Both the position numbers and the translations under genes were made by a program. Positions 8,640 through 17,105 of a DNA stretch of 64,000 bases are shown here, piece by piece. Source of the DNA: G965216745 sp965216745 (GTDB taxonomy: Bacteria > Pseudomonadota > Alphaproteobacteria > Rickettsiales > Anaplasmataceae). The stretch is from positions 682,001 through 746,000 of the forward strand of contig OZ244191.1 in NCBI GenBank assembly GCA_965216745.1, written 5' to 3'. The notes under the pieces were generated by a model. The model saw only the letters and a list, made by a program, of their open reading frames with translations. It searched no databases and was not told the origin of the DNA. Numbering within the stretch: the first letter of the stretch is position 1; each line of letters opens with the position of its first letter.

Positions 8640-9482
8640 ATGACAACATTACAATTTATAGAAAATACACGCACTCTTAATCGCTTTCAAGCTGTCTATA
8701 GCGTTGTGTTGAATAATTTATCAAAAGATGTTCGTCAAAAGCTTTCGGAAATAGTAATTAATAAAGAAAAAATGCCAGATTGGGTCTATAGTGAAATTTT
8801 CGATTCTATTTATAATGTTTTCAAAGTAAATCGTCATTTGAGTAAAGAAAAATTTTCTGAACTTGTGAAAACATTTTTTTCTCGTGAACATTTACAATGT
8901 TCACTTGCAGATGCTGTAAATTCATTTCATAACATCTCAAGCACTCCAGGAGATTTCACAAGCATTCCAGGAGATTTGAGTGAATGCTGTCCCAATATAT
9001 CATCGTACCCAAACACTTTAATTACGTGTCAAAGTATTCGAAAAGATGAATCTGTAAAAATTACTTTTAATGCCTTAGGGGAATTTATCAATGATAACGT
9101 TAAGTTCTTTGCTAATGGTATTTTTAGTATTATTGATACACTTATTAATTCTGCGCAAGATTCGGGCAATAGTACACAAGATTTGGGAAATAGTACACAA
9201 GGTTTTGGCAATAGTACACAATTTGCATATGTGAATAATGAATCAAATGATACAATTGACCAAATCAAAGAATTTATGAATCCTATGGTTTTCTGTGGAA
9301 TATCGTTTTTTGGTATGTTAGTATTTGGAGGCTTATATGTGCATAACAAATGTTATTCGAATAAATCCAAACAAAATAATGAACCAATTTTTGATTATGT
9401 GTCTTTTGGTACAAAAACAAATATTGATACTGTAAAGAGTGTAGAGAGTTCGCATATACCGGGTTGTCATACATCGGTGTAG
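8640..9482 (+). CDS. Single-pass membrane protein with GNSTQ repeats, ending in HTSV
   Basis: 280 residues, the largest N-terminal part but one of this cluster and the only one with a helical, non-repetitive N-terminal region (1-~95, charged). A Ser/Pro-rich linker follows, then a triplicated eight-residue unit containing GNSTQ (~177-198). The membrane segment is ~215-236 (VFCGISFFGMLVFGGLYV), then basic residues (KCYSNKSKQ) and a tail ending HTSV, which fits the class I PDZ-ligand pattern. The start is well supported: GGAG at 8631-8634 lies five bases before the ATG. No family recognised; secretion to a host membrane is inference. Confidence 0.7.
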   Translation: MTTLQFIENTRTLNRFQAVYSVVLNNLSKDVRQKLSEIVINKEKMPDWVYSEIFDSIYNVFKVNRHLSKEKFSELVKTFFSREHLQCSLADAVNSFHNISSTPGDFTSIPGDLSECCPNISSYPNTLITCQSIRKDESVKITFNALGEFINDNVKFFANGIFSIIDTLINSAQDSGNSTQDLGNSTQGFGNSTQFAYVNNESNDTIDQIKEFMNPMVFCGISFFGMLVFGGLYVHNKCYSNKSKQNNEPIFDYVSFGTKTNIDTVKSVESSHIPGCHTSV

Positions 9483-9547
9483 TTTCTTATTTTGTGAAAA
9501 TTGTACATAGTTAGTTTTGATTGATTTTATTTTTTATAGAGAGTGTG

Positions 9548-9569
9548 CTTTATTAGTGATCTAATAAAG
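9548..9569 (+). terminator. Hairpin after the 8640 gene
   Basis: Perfect 9-base stem CTTTATTAG / CTAATAAAG with a TGAT loop, 65 bases after the stop at 9482. The following TCTCTTC is only moderately T-rich, so terminator function is likely but not certain. Confidence 0.5.
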
Positions 9570-9711
9570 TCTCTTCATAGTCATAATAAATATTAATCAA
9601 TATGATTTGAAAGAATGTTTACTTTATAGTATCTACTTTTTTTAAAAAAAGCTTTTTCTTTTAGATTTATTTCGTTATAATGGAGACCATTTATTCGTAT
9701 TTTATATTTAT

Positions 9712-10284
9712 ATGAGCCCAAAATACCAAGCTTTACTTGATGAATATTCTTCAGGGTCTGATGCTAATTCATTATTTCCAGATTATTCCTATTTTGTTGA
9801 TAATATTAATTCTTCAGATTCTGTTTCTGAAGAATCAGATTCACATACATATATTTATTATATTGGTATTCCATTATTCTTTATTTTTATTTGTTTTATT
9901 TCCTTTTGTATCTACAAACTTAAAGATAAAATTCTGGATATATTGAATAACACTTCCAAACAGGACAACCAAATAGATACTGTTATGTATATACAACCAT
10001 CAACTTCAATATCAAACCAAAATCATTACACCAACTGCGAAGACATTTTTTCTAGAAAACAAGAAGATACTGTTGTGGATATAAAATCATCAAATTCAAC
10101 ATTAAGCAACATTTATTACCCCAACTTGGGAAACATAACAATATCAACCAACTCCTATGATACTACATTCGACCATGACGACATAAACACAGAAGAAAAT
10201 AAAAAAAATGGCTCATTAGATACCGTTAGTAATATTTCCAATTCGGAAGATTTGCCTCTTGATAATACACAAACGCAAATCTAA
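9712..10284 (+). CDS. Single-pass membrane protein ending in TQTQI
   Basis: 190 residues, unrecognised. A short acidic/Ser-rich N-terminus (1-46) precedes one membrane segment (~47-69, YIYYIGIPLFFIFICFISFCIY). A ~120-residue Asn/Ser/Thr/Asp-rich tail follows, containing two related blocks (QIDTVMYIQPSTS and EDTVVDIKSSNST). The final residues TQTQI match the class I PDZ-ligand pattern. The basic KLKDK directly after the membrane segment suggests the long tail stays on the cis side. No strong ribosome binding site; ATG at 9712 is the first in-frame ATG. A terminator follows at 10345. Confidence 0.65.
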   Translation: MSPKYQALLDEYSSGSDANSLFPDYSYFVDNINSSDSVSEESDSHTYIYYIGIPLFFIFICFISFCIYKLKDKILDILNNTSKQDNQIDTVMYIQPSTSISNQNHYTNCEDIFSRKQEDTVVDIKSSNSTLSNIYYPNLGNITISTNSYDTTFDHDDINTEENKKNGSLDTVSNISNSEDLPLDNTQTQI

Positions 10285-10344
10285 GAATTTATTATACAAT
10301 ACCTAAATGTTTTAATACGACATATAATTTTAATTAATCATTCT

Positions 10345-10371
10345 ATGGTAGCAATTAATTACCATTTTTTT
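10345..10371 (+). terminator. Rho-independent terminator after the 9712 gene
   Basis: ATGGTA (10345-10350) pairs with TACCAT (10360-10365) across a 9-base loop, followed by a run of T to 10371. The rest of the gap to 10706 is AT-rich and shows nothing further. Confidence 0.65.
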
Positions 10372-10706
10372 GTATTTTTATATTTGTTTATTGATGATAA
10401 CACTATAAATTGCTTGCAAAAAAGCTAACAAGAATTGATATCAATAGTTAATCATCTTTTTTAAAGTCAGGAAATTATAATTTGAATTATTGTTGATGTA
10501 TGGCAAAATCAATCCATTCTATTTTTTAAAATAATATTGGGTGCATATATCTATTATCAAATATTTATATTGTGAAAATGGTGATTAAAGTTGATTTGAT
10601 TGACAAAAAAAATAAATTTATGCTTTAAAACATTATTTTGATACTGTTTTTTAAATTAATTATATGTGATAATGAGAACTTATTTTTAGTGTTTCAAGAT
10701 ATAAAT

Positions 10707-11156
10707 ATGACAATAAAAAACGATTCTCTTGATGGCTATGGTAACTTGTTTGACGATATTTCTCCATATAAGTTGCAATTTTCTTCTATAATCTATTCTT
10801 TTATATTTTGTTTAATTTTAATTTTATTAACCTTGTGTTGTGTCAAGAATGTTTCTTCAACAAATTACTTACAAGAATTTCAATCAAGTATGGCAAGTTC
10901 TCATATTGATCATGAAATGCATACTGAAAACTTTAGCCTTTGTCTTAATGAAATTCCTACTGAACAACAATCAAATGTGGTTTCATCTAATACAGTAATT
11001 GATGTTTTAGATTATCAGAGTTCGAGTAATCTAAATGAAATCAGTAGATCACAAGTGAATACAAACATGGACAATTTTACATCACAATCAGACAATTCGC
11101 CTTCTGAAGTAAATATTTTTTTCTCTAATATTGATATTGAACATATCCCTGATTAA
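10707..11156 (+). CDS. Small single-pass membrane protein, last of the cluster
   Basis: 149 residues from ATG 10707; the frame is open to 10638 but the extra residues (IICDNENLFLVF) look like non-coding leader. A 25-residue acidic N-terminus precedes one membrane segment (~26-46, SSIIYSFIFCLILILLTLCC), then a ~100-residue Ser/Asn/acidic tail. It ends in HIPD, so it lacks the S/T-x-V/I ending of three neighbours. No family recognised. It converges with yifB, 60 bases away. The start choice is uncertain because neither candidate has a clear ribosome binding site. Confidence 0.55.
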   Translation: MTIKNDSLDGYGNLFDDISPYKLQFSSIIYSFIFCLILILLTLCCVKNVSSTNYLQEFQSSMASSHIDHEMHTENFSLCLNEIPTEQQSNVVSSNTVIDVLDYQSSSNLNEISRSQVNTNMDNFTSQSDNSPSEVNIFFSNIDIEHIPD

Positions 11157-11216
11157 GATATATAATCTCTTAGAACTTGTAATAATTTACTAAAATTAAA
11201 GTCGTAAAAATCAATG

Positions 11217-12728
11217 TCATTTAAATGATTCGGTGTAGGGTCTGTAATTTAATGCTTGAATTATGTGTTGTTCATCAACTATTATTGACGAGTCAAGGTC
11301 TGCTATTGTCCTAGCCACCTTAAGAGTTCTGTTATAGCCTCGCATTGACATATTGATTTTCTGCGTTGCTCTATTTAGTTTTATTTTTGCTGATTTGCTT
11401 AATATACAATTTTTTGTCAAAATTTCGTTATCCATTTGTGCGTTGAAATTAATTTCTAGGTCATTGAATCGTTTTTTCTGTATTTGATGTGCTTTTTCTA
11501 TTTTTTTGTTGATTTCTGTTGCAGTAATTAGATTTGAAGAAGGAATTGAAGCTATATCAACACTTTGCATCTGAATGTGTAAGTCAAATCTATCTAATAT
11601 TGGTCCGGATATTCGATTTTGATATTCAAATCTACATTTAGGGAATTTATTGCAGTGATTTTGCTCATTAAATAAATTACCGCATTTACAAGGATTCATT
11701 GCGGCAACAAGTTGAAAATCACATGGATAGGATATCTGTCCATTGGCTCTGGATATATTTATTTCTTTGTTTTCTATTGGTTGTCTTAGTGACTCTAAAA
11801 CATTTTTGTTGAATTCTGGCAGCTCGTCCAAGAAAAGTATTCCATTATGTGACATTGTGATTTCTCCAGGCCTGATGTTTTTTCCTCCTCCGATCATTGC
11901 CGCCATAGAACAAGAGTGATGTGGCTCTCTAAAAGGTATTGATGTTTTCAGGCAATCATTCAGTGCGGCGCTCATACTACTTATCATATTAATTTCCAAT
12001 ATTTGCTTTTTAGTTAATGGAGGAATAAGTTCAGTCAAGCATTTTGCTAGCATGGTCTTTCCGGATCCAGGTGGACCTACCATTAATAAATTGTGTCTGC
12101 CCGCTGCTGCTATCATCAATGCTGTTTTACCTAAATCTTGTCCTTTGATCTGATCAATAGATAATATGTTTTTTTTTTGATTTTCTAATTCAAGTGTTCT
12201 TTCGGGAGGTTGGAGTGTCTTCTTCCCTATGAAATGCTCCACTATATTTAGCAGCTTATTGTCTGAGATTATTTTGTTATTTTCTGTAATAAGAGCTTCT
12301 GCACTATTGGTTTCAGGGCATATAATTCCTTTGTTTTTTGAGGTTATATGTATTGCTGCTGGTAATATTCCATTAACTGATATCAGAGTTCCGTCCAGGG
12401 ATAGTTCACCCATTGCATAAAATTCATTCAATTTTTCCTGTTTTATGACTCCCATTGCAACCATAATTCCTAATATTATAGGCAAGTCATAATGAGTTCC
12501 TTCTTTTATTATGTTTGCTGGTGCTAGATTGATTGTGACTCTTTTGAGCGGAAAAGAAAGCCCTATTGAATTCATTGCTGCACGTATACGCTCTTTAGAT
12601 TCCCCTATTCTTTTATCTGGTAAACCTACTATGTTGAAGCTAGGTAGACCTTTCATGATGCAAACTTGTATATCTATATCTATAACTTCGAGTCCCTGCA
12701 AAGAGATTGTATTAATGTTTGCGTACAT
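11217..12728 (-). CDS. comM: YifB/ComM family AAA+ Mg-chelatase-like ATPase
   Basis: 503-residue YifB/ComM protein. ComM is a hexameric helicase that aids branch migration during integration of DNA taken up by transformation; it is widely conserved even in non-competent bacteria. The N-terminal Lon-like domain (SFNIVGLPDKRIGESKERIRAA, ~30-51) is followed by the ChlI-type ATPase with Walker A (GPPGSGKTMLAK, ~218) and Walker B (ILFLDELPEF, ~297). Cysteines CKCGN..C..C (~347-367) and the C-terminal lid (RGYNRTLKVARTIADL) are typical. Length is normal. About 60-110 bases upstream of the start lies an isolated C-rich/G-rich hairpin-like patch (12806-12830). Confidence 0.93.
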   Translation of the reverse strand: MYANINTISLQGLEVIDIDIQVCIMKGLPSFNIVGLPDKRIGESKERIRAAMNSIGLSFPLKRVTINLAPANIIKEGTHYDLPIILGIMVAMGVIKQEKLNEFYAMGELSLDGTLISVNGILPAAIHITSKNKGIICPETNSAEALITENNKIISDNKLLNIVEHFIGKKTLQPPERTLELENQKKNILSIDQIKGQDLGKTALMIAAAGRHNLLMVGPPGSGKTMLAKCLTELIPPLTKKQILEINMISSMSAALNDCLKTSIPFREPHHSCSMAAMIGGGKNIRPGEITMSHNGILFLDELPEFNKNVLESLRQPIENKEINISRANGQISYPCDFQLVAAMNPCKCGNLFNEQNHCNKFPKCRFEYQNRISGPILDRFDLHIQMQSVDIASIPSSNLITATEINKKIEKAHQIQKKRFNDLEINFNAQMDNEILTKNCILSKSAKIKLNRATQKINMSMRGYNRTLKVARTIADLDSSIIVDEQHIIQALNYRPYTESFK

Positions 12729-13314
12729 GTTGAGATCATAAAAGCTTTCTCATTTTATTATATAAACAGTTACGATAAATACAAAAATAGTTTTCAAATT
12801 AAATTTTCGCCCCCCTTTCGTTTGGGAGGAAAGACTTCTTTTATTGTTTTTTTAGTTTTCAATGTAATTTAATAAATCTAGATTATTATGATTTTTCGTA
12901 ACAGTTATTATAATAAACAGTTATTATTCTTTGTTTAGAGAGATATATGTTTATATAAAACAATTTAGTTTATCGGGTCTATAGTGAGGCTAAAAAAGTG
13001 ATCTTTTATTATTTTAATATGAATATTGTTTAAAATTAAAAATTCAAATAAAAATTATTCTTTCTATTTTCTATTAGAAGAGAATAAAAGAAAGCTTATT
13101 ATTGCGTGAGTCTTGATTTTGTAAGCTTTTGCTTTGAAGATATTATTCTTGAATTAATTTTTTATATTTCTTGTTCGAGGTTAGGCGCTAATATATAACA
13201 TATAATGTTAAATCCATTATAATGTTAAATATTTTATACTCTGATCCTACATAGGTTTATGTAAGATGTTACATGTTGTGTTAAATTAAATTTATATTTT
13301 GTGAGGTTTTTATT
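12729..13314. other. Intergenic gap between comM and the proline-rich proteins
   Basis: 586 bases between divergent genes, no credible ORF. An unusual GC patch at 12806-12830 (CCCCCC ... GGGAGG with a TTTCGTTT loop) could form a hairpin upstream of comM. A short direct repeat ATAATGTTAAAT occurs twice near 13200-13230. GAGG at 13303-13306 is the ribosome binding site of the next gene. Confidence 0.4.
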
Positions 13315-14400
13315 ATGAATTTATTTAAAGAAAATTTGCTCCTTTTTAGAATATTGACTTTTTTATTCATTTTGCTGATTATTGTTTCTATATTGTCAGT
13401 TATTTTATTATCAGCTATTCGGCTACACACAAAGCCAAAAAAAACAATAAAGATTGATTCCATACCATACATTGAAAAATTTCCTACAATGTCTGATGAA
13501 ATTGCTGAAATTAAATCAAGGGTATCGCATTTGAGTGGGAAATTGAAAGAAAATCAAAATGATTCTTCATCTGAAAATGAAAAATTTTCTATAATGTCTG
13601 ATGAAATTGCTGAAATTAAATCAAGGCTATGGCATTTGAGTGCGAAATTGAAAAAAAATCAAAATGATTCATCTAAAAATGATTCATCTAAAAATGATTC
13701 ATCTAAAAATGATATAGACTACAAAAGTTATGAATATACGATAAAAAATATTTTTAATTCAGTCAATCAATTGAATGAATATGTGAATAATAAACTTGAT
13801 CATTTTTCTAGTTATGTCAATAACAAATTTCTTGATTCCAGCGCAAAATTAGATGAATTTCAAAATTCTTTGAAACAATTTTCTGCTAGATCTTCCTTTA
13901 TTCCTGCTCCTCCTCCTCTTCCTAATCCTAATAACGTTCCTCCTCCTCCTCCTCTTCCTAATCCTAATAACGTTCCTCCTCCTCCTCCTCTTCCTCCTGT
14001 TAACCAGGGAGAAGCTGTTAAGAAGAAAGTGATTAGCGCATTACCAGCTGTAGCTACTAATTTGGCAGGTGAGCTACAAGAAAATTTTGCAAAAATAAAA
14101 GATAAAGACGACAATTCAAGTGTGAAAGTAAGTGATCTTCTTCCATCAGGAGGAACAAGGTATAAAAAGGAACAAATAGCAGGGTTGAAAGAATATAAAA
14201 AAGAAAAAGAAAAAGCTAAAGACGACGATTCAGGTCCGACAGTAAATGATCTTTCTGGATCAGAAAAGAAAAAAAATGAATTAGATACTAATGATACAAC
14301 TGAACAAAATCAACCAAGTTCTAGTATTAATGAGGCTAATTCTTCAAGAACTATAAAAGATGAATTAAATGGTATAGATTTTCAAGCTATTTTATCATAA
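13315..14400 (+). CDS. Membrane-anchored coiled-coil protein with proline-rich repeats
   Basis: 361 residues. An N-terminal membrane anchor (~9-35) is followed by two copies of a coiled-coil unit (MSDEIAEIKSR.. HLS.KLK.NQNDSS, ~58-118). Then come a triplicated NDSSK, a helical linker, and a proline-rich block (~197-227) with PPPPPLPNPNNV twice. The C-terminal half alternates basic (YKKEKEKAK) and acidic (KDDDSG) segments. The overall order, anchor, coiled coil, polyproline, short basic helix, acidic patch, resembles bacterial actin-assembly proteins such as RickA, but I cannot identify a true WH2 domain. GAGG eight bases upstream supports the ATG. The stop arises at the junction of a 181-base duplication, so the native C-terminus (..AILSIK) is cut slightly short. 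Confidence 0.7.
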   Translation: MNLFKENLLLFRILTFLFILLIIVSILSVILLSAIRLHTKPKKTIKIDSIPYIEKFPTMSDEIAEIKSRVSHLSGKLKENQNDSSSENEKFSIMSDEIAEIKSRLWHLSAKLKKNQNDSSKNDSSKNDSSKNDIDYKSYEYTIKNIFNSVNQLNEYVNNKLDHFSSYVNNKFLDSSAKLDEFQNSLKQFSARSSFIPAPPPLPNPNNVPPPPPLPNPNNVPPPPPLPPVNQGEAVKKKVISALPAVATNLAGELQENFAKIKDKDDNSSVKVSDLLPSGGTRYKKEQIAGLKEYKKEKEKAKDDDSGPTVNDLSGSEKKKNELDTNDTTEQNQPSSSINEANSSRTIKDELNGIDFQAILS

Positions 14401-14578
14401 AGACGACGATTCAGGTCCGACAGTAAATGATCTTTCTGGATCAGAAAAGAAAAAAAATGAATTAGATACTAATGATACAACTGCACAAAATCAACCAAGT
14501 TCTAGTATTAATGAGGCTAATTCTTCAAGAACTATAAAAGATGGATTAGATGGTATAGATTTTCAAGCTATTTTATCA
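14217..14578 (+). repeat. Out-of-frame 181-base tandem duplication at the gene's 3' end
   Basis: The segment starting TAAAGACGACG at 14217 recurs at 14398 with only a few differences. 181 is not a multiple of three, so the second copy is shifted and the junction itself creates the TAA stop at 14398-14400. In its own frame the second copy still encodes the KDDDSG..ILSIK tail, with a stop at 14585-14587. Confidence 0.85.
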
Positions 14579-14634
14579 ATAAAATAATTCTGATACTACT
14601 TGTTTATTTCTAATAGTATGCTATCCATGACCAA

Positions 14635-14702
14635 GCAGAGATATACGATATATAATATTATTTTGTAACTTTTTATTATATATCTCTGCTAAATTGCAAT
14701 TT
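14635..14702 (+). promoter_or_regulatory. Cassette leader: inverted repeat plus AAATTGCAATTT, copy 1
   Basis: GCAGAGATATA (14635-14645) is the perfect inverse of TATATCTCTGC (14679-14689), with the palindrome AAATTGCAATTT directly after (14691-14702). The same arrangement precedes all seven genes from here to 26213. This copy has intact arms. Function unknown: operator, 5' RNA hairpin or recombination site. Confidence 0.7.
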
Positions 14703-14729
14703 TTATTATATTTTTGGAATATATTTCTT

Positions 14730-16223
14730 ATGTATCAAGAACCAGAAACTGAAACAGGTCAAACAGATCATTCTCAAGTTCAACCAAAAAAGGAACCAAC
14801 AACTTCTGGATTAGTTTCATCATTAGTAGTGTTGCAAAAAGTAATACCTGAAATTGTATCCAATTTAGGACCAATATCATTAGAATCAAAATCATCAAAA
14901 GATGAAAAAAGAGCTTTGGAAATAGAAAATTTTATGAGCAATACTTCAGTTCATGAAGATCCGTCCATCACTTGTCAAGTCTTTGATGACATTAATTCTG
15001 ATTATTCAGAAGAAATGAAAAAAGAAGAACCTTCATCATCATTAATTGAAGAAGTTTCTACAATTGTTAATGGAGTTGCTGAAATTAAATCAATGCTAGT
15101 TCATTTAAATGCGGTATTGAAAGAAAATCAAAATCTTGTTAATGAAATTGCTGAAATTAAATCAATGCTAATTAATTTAAGTAAGGTATTGGAAAAAAAT
15201 CAAGATCATTCTCCTATTCCTACTCCTCCTCCTAATTACGTTCCTCCTCCTCCTACTCTTACCGCTCATCCTCCTGTTGACCACGAAGCAACTAATAATA
15301 ATAAGAAGAAAATGTCGAGCAAAGTACCAACGCAAGTTAGTCCTATTCCTACTGGTAATTTTAATGCAGAGTTAAAAGCAAAAATAGCAGAGATGCAAGA
15401 AGCAAAAAAAGAAAAAGCTAAAGACGACGATTCAGGTCCGACAGTAAATGATCTTTCTGGATCAGAAAAGAAAAAAAATGAATTAGATACTAATCATCCA
15501 ACTGCACAAAATGAACCAAGTTCTAGTATTAATGAGGCTAATTCTTCTAAATCAATGCTATTGCATTTACATCCGGTATTGGAAAAAAATCAAGATCATT
15601 CTCCTATTCCTACTCCTCCTCCTAATTACGTTCCTACTCCTCCTCCTACTCTTACCGCTCATCCTCCTGTTGACCACGAAGCAGCTAATAATAATAAGAA
15701 GAAAATGTCGAGCAAAGTACCAACGCAAGTTAGTCCTATTCGTACTGGTGGTTTTCGTGCAGAATTAAAAGCAAAAATAGCAGAGATGCAAGAAGCAAAA
15801 AAAGAAAAAGCTAAAGACGACGATTCAGGTCCGACAGTGCTTAGCAAATTACCAGCTGAAGTTAATTCTTTTGATGCGACAGGTGAGCTACAAGAAAATT
15901 TTGCAAAAATAAAAAAAGATAAAGACGACAATTCAAGTGTGAAAGTAAGTGATCTTCTTCCATCAGGAGGAACAAGGTATAAAAAAAAACAAATAGAAGA
16001 GTTGCAAGAATATAAAGAAGAAAAAGAAAAAGCTAAAGACGACGATTCAGGTCCGACAGTAAATGATCTTTCTGGATCAGAAAAGAAAAAAAATGAATTA
16101 GATACTAATGATCCAACTGCACAAAATGAACCAAGTTCTAGTATTAATGAGGCTAATTCTTCAAGAACTATAAAAGTTGAAATAGATAGTATAGATTTTC
16201 AAGCTATTTTATCAAAAAAATAA
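14730..16223 (+). CDS. Modular proline-rich coiled-coil protein
   Basis: 497 residues from ATG 14730, 28 bases after the leader palindrome. It shares the array's N-terminal tag (MYQEPETETGQTDHSQVQ) and has an early segment (VHEDPSITCQ..DIN..KKEEPSSSL) related to the array's constant C-terminus. The rest is made of modules also found in the 13315 protein. They include coiled-coil EIAEIKSML repeats, two proline-rich blocks (~163-190 and ~291-315) each followed by KKKMSSKVPTQVSPI and AELKAKIAEMQEAKKEK, and KDDDSGPTV acidic segments (three copies). It ends with the same SINEANSSRTIK..FQAILS tail. There is no signal peptide or membrane segment. It looks like a bridge between the two families. Actin or SH3/profilin binding through polyproline is possible but unproven. 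Confidence 0.72.
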   Translation: MYQEPETETGQTDHSQVQPKKEPTTSGLVSSLVVLQKVIPEIVSNLGPISLESKSSKDEKRALEIENFMSNTSVHEDPSITCQVFDDINSDYSEEMKKEEPSSSLIEEVSTIVNGVAEIKSMLVHLNAVLKENQNLVNEIAEIKSMLINLSKVLEKNQDHSPIPTPPPNYVPPPPTLTAHPPVDHEATNNNKKKMSSKVPTQVSPIPTGNFNAELKAKIAEMQEAKKEKAKDDDSGPTVNDLSGSEKKKNELDTNHPTAQNEPSSSINEANSSKSMLLHLHPVLEKNQDHSPIPTPPPNYVPTPPPTLTAHPPVDHEAANNNKKKMSSKVPTQVSPIRTGGFRAELKAKIAEMQEAKKEKAKDDDSGPTVLSKLPAEVNSFDATGELQENFAKIKKDKDDNSSVKVSDLLPSGGTRYKKKQIEELQEYKEEKEKAKDDDSGPTVNDLSGSEKKKNELDTNDPTAQNEPSSSINEANSSRTIKVEIDSIDFQAILSKK

Positions 16224-16270
16224 TTCTGATACTACTTGTTTATTTCTAATAGTATGGTATCCATGACCAA

Positions 16271-16326
16271 GCAGAGATATACGATATAATAGTATTAGTT
16301 TGTAACTTTTTATTATATATCTATGC
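16271..16326 (+). promoter_or_regulatory. Cassette leader inverted repeat, copy 2
   Basis: Left arm GCAGAGATATA identical to the other copies; right arm reads TATATCTATGC, one mismatch. The AAATTGCAATTT palindrome follows. It precedes the short 16367 gene. Confidence 0.65.
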
Positions 16327-16366
16327 TAAATTGCAATTTTTATTATATTTAGGAATAAATATTATC

Positions 16367-16678
16367 ATGGCTATAAACCCAAACAAAACTCAAAAAGATC
16401 AAGCAGATCATTCTCAAGTTCAATCATCAGAACATGAACAAGGAGATTTAAAAAGTGTAAAAGACTCTAGTACTAGTAATAATCCAGTTCATGAATATCC
16501 GTCCAGCACTTGTCAAGCCGTTGCTGACATTAATCCTGCTTCAAACTCTGAATCTATTTCTCACAGTAATCCTGATGAGAAGAAAGAAATTAAAGAAGAA
16601 GCACCTTCATCTAATTTGGCTGGTTGTGAAAATGAAATAGTACATTCAACAAACTCAGAAAATTTGAGTCAAATCTAG
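16367..16678 (+). CDS. Minimal array member: constant N- and C-terminal modules only
   Basis: 103 residues. The first ~30 (MAINPNKTQKDQADHSQVQS) are essentially those of the next gene, and from about residue 29 (SVKDSSTSNNPVHE) the sequence is the constant C-terminal module of the array, ending NSENLSQI. The whole variable coiled-coil middle is absent. ATG 16367 is preferred over the in-frame TTG at 16331, which lies inside the leader palindrome; AGGA sits 12 bases upstream. It may be an internal-deletion derivative or a functional donor of the constant ends. No membrane segment or signal peptide. Confidence 0.65.
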   Translation: MAINPNKTQKDQADHSQVQSSEHEQGDLKSVKDSSTSNNPVHEYPSSTCQAVADINPASNSESISHSNPDEKKEIKEEAPSSNLAGCENEIVHSTNSENLSQI

Positions 16679-16707
16679 TTTTCATATTTCAATCTTGTCA
16701 ATTTTAT

Positions 16708-16764
16708 CTGAAGTAATTAAATTACTTCAGGTATTCATCATTTCATTCAAATGAAATCTTTTTT
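16708..16764 (+). terminator. Cassette 3' end: two palindromes, copy 1
   Basis: An 11+1+11 palindrome (CTGAAGTAATT, centre A, AATTACTTCAG; 16708-16730) is followed by ATTTCATT-CA-AATGAAAT (16740-16757) and six T. The second hairpin is a good Rho-independent terminator; the first has no T-run. Confidence 0.7.
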
Positions 16765-17009
16765 ATAAAATTCACACAACGATTTTATGTTAATTATCAA
16801 CCTTATTGCTCCTCACCCTACCGCTAAAATACTTTATTTCTAACTTCCCTCTTCTGTTTTATTGTATTGTTAGTAATCAAGTACCTTTACATATGTTATG
16901 TGCTTTGGTGGGGGCTTTATTATATAATTCAGAGATAATTTCATTTTCATAAAAACATTCTGATCTGATACTACTTGTTTGTTTCTAATAATATGCTATT
17001 TATGACCAA

Positions 17010-17065
17010 GCAGAGATATACGATATAATAGCATTAGTTTGTAACTTTTTATTATATATCTATGC
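17010..17065 (+). promoter_or_regulatory. Cassette leader inverted repeat, copy 3
   Basis: GCAGAGATATA with right arm TATATCTATGC (same single mismatch as copy 2), then AAATTGCAATTT. It lies at the end of a 427-base spacer (16679-17105) that is nearly identical between array members and contains no gene. Confidence 0.65.
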
Positions 17066-17105
17066 TAAATTGCAATTTTTATTATATTTAGGAATAAATA
17101 TTATC

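Noticed and set aside
13860..14114. Minus-strand Gly-rich frame opposite the polyproline tract
   Set aside because: A mirror of the proline codons (CCT/AGG); no start signal and no independent support.
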